Shown piece by piece: positions 1 to 9,890 of a stretch of DNA of 64,000 nucleotides (positions are counted from its first letter, which is position 1; every line of letters begins with the position of its first letter). The position numbers and the translations under genes were made by a program. Location of the stretch: the NCBI RefSeq assembly GCF_910592395.1, contig NC_088313.1, positions 17,748,437-17,812,436 on the forward strand, written 5' to 3'. The notes under the pieces were generated by a model. The model saw nothing but the letters and a program-made list of their open reading frames with translations. It was not told the origin of the DNA and searched no databases. This DNA comes from Lineus longissimus (taxonomy: Eukaryota; Nemertea; Pilidiophora; Heteronemertea; Lineidae).

Positions 1-3000
1 CCCAATGATTCCAAAGTCAGCTTGAAGCGATCTCTACACGTGGATGATCAGAAATGGGCAGAGGTAGAGCGGTTTTTGCACGAGGAAAAACTTTTACCAG
101 CAAATGGGGCTAAAGCTGAATTGGCTGCAACTGGTGTTAGTGGCAGACTTCGACATGGTGAGTATTTTCAATCCTGTACTTCTTGTGTGTGTCTGCAGTC
201 TGTGGCTGTGACACCGTTATTGACGACTATTTAAATTCTAGCTTAGTGTTACCTGTGAACTCGGAAATTTTACTATTTATGATGGCGGCCTTTAATATTG
301 CGTCACTGATGTGACAAAATCTTGACTGTAATCTGAATTGATCTATAAATCTTTAATGTCTTGACTTGACTGTACATAACAATTTACATGATGTTGTGAT
401 GATGGCTGTTGTCGCCCAAAATCCTGTATAAAATATGAATTGTCTTAGTAATAATTATAGTTTATTTTCTTCTTGATAATAATTGTACAATTTATATATA
501 TTTTGTAGAAGTAAAGTCTTTTTAAAAAGTTAGCTGATTTCATTTCGAGGACATGAGCTGCCAGAAGGATGAACAAAGAAATGATTTATGATTCTGAACC
601 CGTGTCCTATATTGTCATAAAATAATAGTATATTAATTTTAATAAGTACTCATCTTGATAAAGAGGGTTGATCAGCATGGGAATTTTACCAATTCACATT
701 GTTCATACCACAACATGTGTCTTGAATATTTTGGTTTCCCATTTTTGAATGGAAGTGGGTGGGAGTTTTGGCAGAGCCGGTGGGAGGTTAAAGAAAATAC
801 TTCATAAGGAGTTTCTTGTTGCAGATTCCAATGCGTCTAGCACAGTGTCGCACATGTCCCATATAAAGGAGGAGATAGACTCGCACGACGAAGGCTTTGG
901 AAGTGACCATGGGGAGAGTGAGGCAGATGATCGAGATTGGCTCTCAGAATCTGGTATGCAACCTCAGGTCCGATGGTATGCAGAGTTCCCAGTGTCTGAG
1001 TTACAATTGGTTCCTATGCTCTCCTTATTTTTGCAGGGTTCCTGCTCTCTGTTAGTAAATGACACGCTGTACGAGAAAATGTGCCCTCTTTAAAATGCAG
1101 GGACCAAACAGAAGAGCATCGTATGTGAACAGTTTCTTGTACATCGTGTCCTTTAACTTAAGGGTCAAGTATGCCATAGATTGTTTCATATTTCGATGTA
1201 ACACCTCGGTCCTAACACCATGTCCGTGCTACATGTGCGAGAAAAAAACTTGTTCTTTTCCCTTCCCGCTATTGTAATTGTGGATGTTTTTGATAGTCCG
1301 GAAATTTGTAAATTTGACATAAAAATTTTAATAATCAAGAGTCATGGTCATGCAACAGTTCAATCTTTGGTGACTACTTGAGAGCAAAATATCACCCTGA
1401 CTAATTATTGAAAATAATGAATGGACTTCAAGATATCGTGAAATTCCACCTTGACTTCAGTTCTTAATTTCGCGCCTCCATTGTATCCGAACATTACGTG
1501 GTCGTTCAGTGGCTCAGTAATAAGTCACAAAAGCACTGGGAACCCTGTGTCCACACTTTTCTTTGTCATTCTTACATTGCATGTTTTCGTGCAGTCTAAT
1601 TGATGCGTAGGGTACCTAGCACCTCAAATAGAAATAATTATTATTTGTATGATAGTAGATGGAGTATATTTCGTTATTTTTTAAATGAAAATTGTGTCTT
1701 ATTGCTTCTTTGACTTTAGTCTTCACTCTGATGGACATGTCATCATCCATAATTTCTGCTGTCGTCCTAAGTCACTGCTAAGTATTGTGGATTCTTCCCT
1801 CCTGCATGTTTACTGCACTATATCTTGATTGACGAATTGTTGTCTACTGAAAGAATGAGTGACCATTCAAAACCCTGCTCCGCTTGTGATGCCATTTGTT
1901 GATTGTGTTCCATTCTTATTTGCAGAAACCGATGACAGCTATGATCATCTGTATGGCCAGTCTGGGTCACAAGATCGCCACAAGGAACCACAATATTTCT
2001 GGCAATACAATGCTCAGTCGAAAGGTCCAAAACAGTCACGTTTATGCATCCCTGTGTCTTCAGTGGATCCACATGTTCTCCACAACTTCGAGGATCCGGT
2101 GTTCGATCCCGGACACAGAGACACGGCTATCCGCCATGGCGGGAAAGCGAGGAGAGGCGATGGAAATGATATTCAGCCAAATCCTAAGAAACTTTATCAG
2201 ATCGGTAACGAGTTACGAAAATTGTCCCAGGTTATCAGCGATTTGTCTCCAAGTGGTAACGTGCCAGTGAGTGTCCGGAACAAGTCTAAGAGAGAAAAGA
2301 ACAAACTTGCTTCGAGGTCAGTATGAAGTTGTTTGATGTCCACAAGTTGGAGCTACTGAGGTTTGACGCATTGTCTTTGGTCCTTTATAAAGAAATCGTG
2401 ATACTGCCTTTTCAAGGGAGCATTCCAGTGACAATAGCGCGAGTTCCTTTTGCCAAAACAGAAAAATTGAGCACCAGGAAATGTTTAACATGAAGTGTCT
2501 GTTAGAATCATGCACTGTAAGATATCTTAAGCATAGACTTTGACATTTGTTCCATGTTAATTCCACTCACAGGACATAATATCAATTATTTTTGACCCAA
2601 ACTGTGACAGGCTTTGCCCTTCTAAGACCTGGAAAAGATAATGCAAACATTCATCCTGGAAGTTGGGCTAATTCCTAAGTTTTTGAGAGAGGAATGTTGT
2701 TGTTCTGGTTCTAACCTTCACCTAGCTTGTGTTGTGAAATTTATTCTTAAAATTTCTTTTTTCAGGGCCTGTCGGCTGAAGAAAAAAGCACAGCACGAGG
2801 CAAATAAAGTCAAGCTGTTTGGATTGGAACAAGAGCATGGTTAGTATATAGCTTTTCACTATCCTGGAAGTTTATAGCCTGATGGGATTTTCCATGTGTA
2901 GCGGTAAAAGGGCTTATAATATTTGTCACTCTGAACTCGAACCCAAAGACTAAACCAACTAAGATATATATTTACATTATTTATTATCCACGTCCCTCTA

Positions 3001-6000
3001 ACCTCATTTACAATCGACACTAAAATATTACAAAAATATGGCGCACAATAAAATATCAACAAGAGATCATATAAAAGAATCTTACCATGCTGTAAGGTCA
3101 AGGGTGAAGTCAATTAAAATATTCTGGCGCTTTTCAAGAGAGATGTCTTGTTTAGCTACAGAGCGTGAAGGCTGGCTTTCTGGATCTGCCAGGACTTACT
3201 AAAAACATCTGAACATCATTATTTATACCTAATTATACACACCCCTCATGGGTAAATAGCCTAGCCCAAATATCAGGCTCTGAGCCAACTAGCACTCAGT
3301 AATTAAGGAAACAACCAATCAGTACACAGCAGCATCAATACAAGATTATCAGACAGGGCCAAGGGCAGGAGCCTAGTAACCAGCTGCTAATCAGGAAGAT
3401 CATAAAAGGGGTCAAACAGCTTAAAAGATAGAGATTATAAAACAATGAAAAGGAGCAATTAAGAAAGCAGGTGTTGAAACTCATAACGGTTTAACCCTTT
3501 CAGCTCGAGTCTCGATTGGAGTCGAGACGAGTTTGAACCTTTTGATGGACGAGTCTCGACTCCAGGCGAGAGAGCCTCCCTCCCTCTAAAAGATCGTCGA
3601 TGCTTCGTTTCAGTGTATATTCCGCCAATTAAACACACCCGCTGGGGAATCCCCACATTCCGGGAATACCTTTTCTATTCATAGCAACTCTGTTGCGCAA
3701 TCCTGAAACTGGCAAAACGTGGTTGATTTGCTTCGAATTTTCTTGCATTTTGAGACGCCATTTATACCAAAATGGCGAAATTGAAGACAGTTGATGATGT
3801 GGTTGATGAACTTATGGCAGACTCTGAATCAGACGATGGTGATTTGCCGAGTGATTTGGAGGATTATTCTGACGAAGGTGACACTGTAGATCGTGTAGAT
3901 TCAAAGCATGGCTCGCCTGTAGATATGCATGCTGCTGTAGGGGGTGGGACAGAGGACGAACTGTCTTCGTACCACACTGATTCTGAGCACACTCAGGCTG
4001 AAGATAGTGACTACTCACCAAGTGAAGGAGAAAGAGCTGATATGATGGACATGAGTCTAGCAGATGATGAGTCTGATCCTTCAGATGATTTTGATATGAG
4101 TGGAAGTGCACCAGCTTCCCCAAGCCCATCACCAACTCCGTCTCCTCCACGTGGTCGAGGACGCGTTCGTACACGTGGGGGACGTGGTCGTGCCCATAGT
4201 CCTGTCAGAGCTCCAGTGCCTTTGTTACCAGCCCAGCCACAGGCACCACCCCCAGCCCCTGCTGTGCCTGCTCCAGGGCCACCCTTGCCCCAGAGAGGAG
4301 GTGGTGGCAGGAGAGGACGAGGACGTGGGAGGGGACGTGGACAGCAACCGGCTGCCCCCCAACAGGCTGCAGGCCCTGTATGGCAAGATGATAATGGGGA
4401 AGTTCCAAATTGGCTTCCAAATTTGCAGAATCAACACCCAGCAGAGCCTGTGATGGATTGTACAGACTTCACCCCTGTGGACTTCTTTCTTGCGGCATTC
4501 CCAGAACAAGCTCTCCAACTTATGTGCGATGAAACCAATCGTTATTATTCGCAATGGTACGAGAAAACAGAGGCTGCTGCCTTGAGGACAGGAATAAGAC
4601 ATTCTGGGGATGAAACTACGAAGAAGCAGTGGAAGGATGTTGATCTAGGGGAGATGAAAGCTTTCATTGCGATTCTTCTTATCATGGGCAACAATCTAAG
4701 GCCCACATACAAGGCATACTCAGGTCGACTGACTGGCTAACTCACATGGAGGGATTTAGAAAAGTGATGTCAAGAGACAGGTTCCTTCTAGTTCTAAGAT
4801 TTCTGCATGTAGCAGACAACACTGGGGCTGTTCCTAGGGGGCAGCAAGGATTTGATCGCTGCTTCAAGATAAGGCAGTTCGCAAATGTGTTGGTTGACTC
4901 ATGGAAGAGGATTGTCAATCCGGATAAGCATGTATCCGTCGATGAATGCATGGTTGCATTCAAAGGTCGTGTTGCAATGAGACAATATATGCCCAAAAAG
5001 CCAACAAAGTGGGGCATGAAGGCCTGGGTGCTGGCAGGCTCAAAGACAGGGTTCGTTTTTGACTGGAAGCTGTACAGTGGAAAGGAGGGAGACAACGTAG
5101 AGAGGAATCTTGGGCGCAAAGTTGTCCTAGATCTTACAGATATGTTACCACCTGGACATGAGGTATATTTCGATAACTATTTCAACAGCTATGAGCTACT
5201 CCAGGTCCTTGAAGGAAGAGGATTAGGTGGTTGTGGTACACTGCGTTCAAACAGGACTGCAAACCCTGCTGAAATCAAGATGTTCACAACAAAGCTGTCT
5301 GCAGCTAGGCTGCAGGCAATGTCACCGATTCTCAAACGCTGTGGCAATATTCTTGCATTGGGCTGGTATGACAAAAGACCAGTTAGTGTAATGAGCAATA
5401 TTCACACTGCAGAGATGATGAACAAGAGAGTCAGAGATGCAAATACCCCAGGTGGCCACAGGAACATTCGAAAGCCTATGGCAGTTGACCAGTACAATAA
5501 ATACATGGGAGGAGTGGACTCATCTGATCAGCTCAATTCCTACAATCGCATGGTGAGGAAATCTCTCAAATGGTGGAAAAAAGTTCTCTTGCATCTGCTG
5601 GTCACTGCTGTTTCTAATGCATATGTCATGTACAGGATGGTGGTGCCTAAGGAGCAGCAGAAACAAGGATACGAATTCAGAATTGAGGTTGCCAAGGAAC
5701 TGGTCGTTGGATATGAACGTCGTCCTTCTGTACCGGGCCGTCCAAGTGTGAATCCTGCTCCATTCAGGCTGACAGAGAGACACTTCATTGAGAAAGGAGA
5801 TGGGAAAAAACCTGATTGTGTTGCATGCTGCCTAAGGAGAAACAACAAGTACGTACGAAGGAAGCAGACAGTGTACCGTTGCAAAAACTGCGTTCCCAAG
5901 GTTGCCCTCTGCATCATCCCTTGTTTCGAACTGTATCACACCCAGAAGGACTACAAGGCTAAATATGAGGAGTATCTGAGGGCACAAGACCAAAACTAAG

Positions 6001-8473
6001 ACTCTGACTGCAATAGAAAAGACAAGAACAAAGACATGTTAGGTAGAACAAAGTTTTATTGAAGGTTTGTTCCTGCGCGGACTGAAGACGAAAATTTTAG
6101 AATTTCACCTCAAATGGGACTCTTTGTCAAGGGTCCCATGTTGCTTTCTGGGGGTCAATAATGCAGACCTGACTAGTCCAGGGCAGGCACTTGTTTATTT
6201 TTACAAATGTACAATCATTTCTGTGGTTATATTTCATAGGGAAGCATTTATACCTTGGGATCTACAATTTTGTCATTTTCAGGTTTTTCGAAAAAAAGTT
6301 GCGAGTTTTCAGGGACCTTCTATATACCCCCTAAAATTTTTTGGGGGTGATCTACCCCCTGGAAAGCTACATATTCTGAAAGATTAGGTAAAATGCTAAA
6401 AAAAACTCAATTGGTATTAGGCAATTGCTTGAATGCTTCCCACTGTAAATAGTGTTTGAAATTTTCATGTCGTTCATTTTTCTGGTACCTAAAAAATATC
6501 CAGTCCACAGTGACCATCAAACTGAAAAATATTCAGAGCTGAAAGGGTTAACGATCCTGGGTGTCTGGGTTCACCAGGGCTAGAGAGAAACACAGAAATA
6601 ATAATTACAGATATACAAATGTAGTAAGCAATTCCTTATATTGTCACACATGAAAAGATGCTTCAATGCTCGTTGAGTTATTATGGGGCCCAGGTTTCTC
6701 ACAGATGCACACTGTAGGAAAAACCACATCTGTGTCAACACTACTAATACAGTAGAAGCTCTCTAAGACACCTTGGAGAATACTTGACTTGCCAAACTCA
6801 GAAATGCAGCGCCACTCGCGGACAAAGATAGAACAACTCGACATTTTTTTCACCGGTTTTCGCTGCGCATGCGTACCAGCCATCCGGAAACTAATAATGG
6901 CGGCAATCTGAACGTGTTTTGTAAGTTTTTGAGAGTTCAAAAAGTTCTTTAAGGCTCATGATTTACGATAATTTAGCAATCTGATAACTATTACGTGTTA
7001 AGAAACAGACGTACCACAGTTATAACCAGTTTACCTGTGTAAATTTGCTTTCACTGCGTGTAGCACAGTTGTTTTTCTCGTCCGTTGCCGCGAAAGAGGA
7101 CGGTTGGTACGCATGCGCAGCGAAAACCGGGGAAAAAAATGTCGAGTTGTTCTATCTTTGTCCGGCAGTGGCGCTGCATTTCTGAGTTTGGCAAGTCAAG
7201 TATTGACTAAACAAAGCTGTTGGTCAAAACTTGCATTTCCTAATTTCAGGGCAACTAATGCTTGTACTCCAAGGGATAAAGCAAGAATTGGCAGCTTGTG
7301 TGAAAAGTCCTGACAGGGCGAGGTCGGTAAAACTTACCGAGAAGTTGGATCAGCTTTACAAGGAAAATCTGAGTAAGTATAAGGCTAATTTGGACAGACT
7401 ATTGTGTCTGTTCAGTAGCAAAACGTTGTGGGTGAATTTTCCTTTTTTTCATTCCCAAATAAAAGAAACCTTTCGTTTTTTAAGGGACTATTTGCTAATA
7501 TGTCTTGAAAAACAATTACAGTGGGCAGCATGCCCTTGTATGATGCTGTGTAACCTGATTTCATGCCATATAATATTGATAGTCCTTGCATGCATGAAGC
7601 GTTCTTCGTGCTGGTCAACCTTTCGGTTGGGTCATTTCTAGCCCAGCTATGTGGGATCCTTGTTAAAGACTTGTAGAGGTAAGAATGTCAGAAACAGAAA
7701 AGTAAAGGAACAAAGCTTTCAACGATGGTTAATTTACTTTTTCAGCGGACATGATCGCTGGCCATTCCAGTCAATTTGTACAGTATGTGTTGGGTAAAGT
7801 CGCCAAAGGTGACCAGATTGGTGGTTTACGAATGAAGTGAACTCCTATGACAGTCAGTGATGAATCTCGCCATCGCATCCAAAAATCAGCGCCTTTGTGT
7901 TGGAACAGCGGGCTCTTACCAAAGTGGCTGCTTTGAACGTTTTGGATGGATTTGATTTCACAAAAGGAAGTGGTCCTTCTCAAGCTATGTCAAGTTTGTG
8001 CAAACTTCGACTTTCATGAGGAAGTTTAATATTGACAATTGATGTTTGGGAAGCGGGGACCATCCACTTGCTGGTCCTGGAGGGCTGATGCATTGTCTGC
8101 TTAGAAGGAATCAGTCCTTGTGAGCTGTGGGAAGGATCTGCAGATGTCGGCTCCCTTGTGATGAATCAAATTAGTACCAGTCTCTGCTGCCCAAGCTGCT
8201 TCTGCTATCAGAATTGGTGGACACTTAATTTCCAAATTTTTCAACAGCCATTTCAGGAAGACACAACAGACCATGAACTGACAGTCGCCACGAAAAAGAC
8301 TTTAGGATGTCTTTGTTCTTATTATTCATTATTTATCAATTCCAGGATCAATGATAGCAGGCCATGCTGCAGACTACGTCAATATGATAGTGGAAAAAGT
8401 AAAGAGTGGTGATCCTAACGGTGGACTTGACTTAATAGAAGATCATGTAGACGATCATGTAGAAATAGAATAA
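1..8473 (+). CDS. CREBRF: CREBRF/REPTOR-like bZIP transcription regulator, 5'-truncated by the window
   Basis: CREBRF proteins (Drosophila REPTOR is the counterpart) are nuclear bZIP regulators of stress and TOR-dependent transcription. Coding exons: <1-157, 825-953, 1926-2316, 2766-2839, 7250-7372, then either 7746-7840 or 8346-8473. All junctions are GT-AG and phases agree (1,1,2,1,1). The hallmark is the basic region plus zipper: [15 protein letters not shown] is formed across the 2316/2766 junction, followed by an [14 protein letters not shown] segment and a [13 protein letters not shown] segment, which match the atypical CREBRF bZIP as I remember it. Exons 2 and 3 encode acidic, Ser-rich, probably activating sequence. 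The visible part gives 322 or 333 residues depending on the last exon; the N-terminal part lies upstream of base 1. A piggyBac element and a foldback element sit in the 4.4-kb intron 2840-7249. Identity is confident; choice of last exon is unresolved. Confidence 0.88.
3491..6551 (+). mobile_element. piggyBac-superfamily DNA transposon
   Basis: Both ends abut TTAA (3491-3494 and 6548-6551), the piggyBac target site. The terminal inverted repeats are CCCTTTCAGCTC (3495-3506) and its exact reverse complement GAGCTGAAAGGG (6536-6547). Just inside the 5' end, 3500-3570 contains palindromic repeats of GAGTCTCGA/TCGAGACTC type, typical subterminal transposase-binding architecture. The internal transposase reading frame (3772-5999) is long, with one frame break. 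The perfect termini and TTAA sites suggest a recent insertion. It lies in sense orientation in a CREBRF intron. Confidence 0.93.
3772..5999 (+). pseudogene. piggyBac transposase (PGBD4-like), interrupted by one frameshift
   Basis: This encodes a DDD transposase that cuts and pastes the element at TTAA. The first frame runs 3772-4740 (322 aa): an acidic Ser/Asp/Glu-rich start, a Pro-rich stretch, RG-rich basic repeats (about residues 125-200), then the start of the catalytic fold. The second frame, in a different phase, continues from about 4729 to 5999. The acidic catalytic positions are recognisable as [27 protein letters not shown] and [17 protein letters not shown]. The C-terminus carries a Cys/His-rich domain (CVACCLRR ... 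YRCKNC) typical of the piggyBac zinc-binding tail. The break near 4710-4740 is a small indel beside a GACTGACT duplication; it may be real or an assembly error. Apart from that break I see no other lesion. Confidence 0.9.
6778..7204. mobile_element. Foldback/MITE-like element with ~105-bp inverted arms
   Basis: The left arm 6778-6885 and right arm about 7100-7204 are near-perfect reverse complements. Outer ends read AATACTTGACTTGCC and GGCAAGTCAAGTATT. Both arms include ATAGAACAACTCGACAT and CGCTGCGCATGCGTACC. The central ~215 bp is AT-rich without a long frame. The element has no transposase, so it would be non-autonomous. I could not define a target-site duplication with certainty. Confidence 0.8.
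7746..7840 (+). CDS. CREBRF: CREBRF alternative 3' coding exon A
   Basis: Acceptor TTTTTCAG at 7738-7745, exon enters in phase 1, stop TGA 7838-7840. It encodes a 31-residue C-terminus beginning [13 protein letters not shown] and ending GGLRMK. This resembles the conserved C-terminal tail of CREBRF proteins (AGQ/H-x-S-x-F-V ... GGL pattern). I see no AATAAA or ATTAAA between this stop and exon B, so exon A may be a cassette included upstream of exon B, with its stop then ending translation, rather than a true terminal exon. Confidence 0.75.
8346..8473 (+). CDS. CREBRF: CREBRF alternative 3' coding exon B (paralogue of exon A)
   Basis: Acceptor CAATTCCAG just before 8346, phase 1 like exon A, stop TAA 8471-8473. 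It encodes about 42 residues beginning [13 protein letters not shown] and ending with a His/Asp/Glu-rich tail ([10 protein letters not shown]). Shared with exon A: MIAGH, two small residues, aromatic-Val, a KV pair and a GD-x-x-GGL motif at the same spacing. The acidic tail after GGL is unique to B. An AATAAA lies at 8536-8541, about 60 nt after the stop. Confidence 0.75.
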
Positions 8474-8535
8474 GATGGCGGCCATGTTTTGGTAACAGAC
8501 AACATCGTCTGGCGACCTCCGCTTTAGACATTTCC

Positions 8536-8541
8536 AATAAA
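8536..8541 (+). terminator. Candidate poly(A) signal, CREBRF exon B
   Basis: AATAAA about 60 nt after the exon B stop codon; the nearest downstream canonical signal for the exon-B transcript. Confidence 0.5.
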
Positions 8542-9724
8542 CTGGGGATGCATGTATGGGAATGTTTTTCTAGTGCAAAAAACTTAGGGGCAGGTAGTCT
8601 CCAAAGAAAGACACATTGCTCCGCAGCCCAACCAATTTTCAAATGTGGAGAAACCTCACAAGTGAAGTAAGTTTTGTGTTCTTTAGAAGCTGTCTAGAAT
8701 CTTTTATGACTGCCTGGATGCACCTTGGAAGTTAAGACTAGGGTACATGTCCTTGGGACAAGTACAAAATGTCAAAGTCTACTTCAAAAGTAATAGCCCT
8801 TTGGCCATGGTTCTACTTTATGTCAACATGTTATTCATCAGACGTGGGTTATATTACCATGAGGGATGATTTATTGAGCTTCGTGTCACCGGTATTAAAA
8901 AATGTGAGAGGTAGATTCTTTCAAACTTTTGATAGAATGTGGAAATGAAAGTGAAAATGTGAAATGAATTTTATGGTCAAAAACCAAATTTTAATTGATT
9001 TCTACATGCCTGAGCATTTTATATTGCACTAGCCTATATGAGGTATCAATGGGACATGGTGATATCAAAACACCGTATATTATATAGTGGAGATCAGGTT
9101 GATTGAATACTTAGTGGAGTTCTATGGTTTTATTTTTTCATCAGACTTTTTTTTGTAAACTGTTGTATGTGTTTGAATTGGTTGTCGCTCTGTAATACTT
9201 TCCTTGAATTCATTCAAATATTGTTATGAATGTTCGAATAATCAATCGGTGTCCATAATCAAACTTTTTGTCTATAAATCCGATGGGACAATTATGAAAA
9301 TTGTAGTTTTGTGTCACATCTTCATGGTGTTAGTGGTCTTTATTTTTAGTGAGTAAAGTTGTAAATCTTGAACATCAGGATTTCTGAACGTTTTTTCTCT
9401 GTACAGTTGAAATACATTGTAAATATTCCATTCGTGACAATATTAATGAACATTATGTAAACGCCAATTTTTTATGTTGTCAACTAATGTCAGTTGTGTT
9501 GGTTAAAAGGAAATGTGTCCATGTGGGATGCACAAAGTATCTAGTCCAGAGCTCGGCAGCTAGCAGATGATTATACCATTGGGTATAAAGTGCCTTCCAA
9601 TGCAATAGTTGATAATGCAGTCAAACAGTGTGAATTATACTGGGGGGTAGTAACAAAAATTGTTATTGAATTTAGAGCTGAGTGTCAACTTGGACATATA
9701 GCTCGATAAACAGTATTGGGTGAT

Positions 9725-9890
9725 TATTATGTACCGGTAAGTAGGAGGAAACCGGAGACCCTGTAGGAAACCTAGGCTATTGCCTATCAAATAGAGTCGC
9801 CCTCTTTATCACATGAGTGTAACGGAATCGAACCAGGGACCTCTAAAGGTGACAGGTACTGATGTTTCCGCTGCACCACTCCGACAGCAT
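9725..9890 (-). mobile_element. tRNA-derived SINE copy
   Basis: Read on the minus strand, it has an A-box-like GGAGTGGTGCAGCGG and, about 40 nt later, a B-box GGTTCGATTCC inside CCTGGTTCGATTCCG. These are the two internal RNA polymerase III promoter blocks of a tRNA-derived SINE head. The body downstream (about 9725-9820) is unrelated to a tRNA. Boundaries are approximate; no clear poly(A) tail seen. Confidence 0.6.

Larger units (their letters stand above)
2840..7249 (+). other. CREBRF intron between basic-region and leucine-zipper exons
   Basis: The intron starts GTTAGT and ends TAATTTCAG. Its 4.4 kb hold a piggyBac transposon (3491-6551) and a 427-bp foldback element (6778-7204). The remaining parts, 2840-3490 and 6552-6777, show no coding sequence. 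A short stretch near 6747-6775 resembles the end of the pogo-like MITE seen complete at 15285-15462. Confidence 0.7.

Noticed and set aside
6067-6387. 106-residue frame at the 3' part of the piggyBac element
   Set aside because: Low-complexity, no piggyBac or other motif; it lies after the transposase stop.
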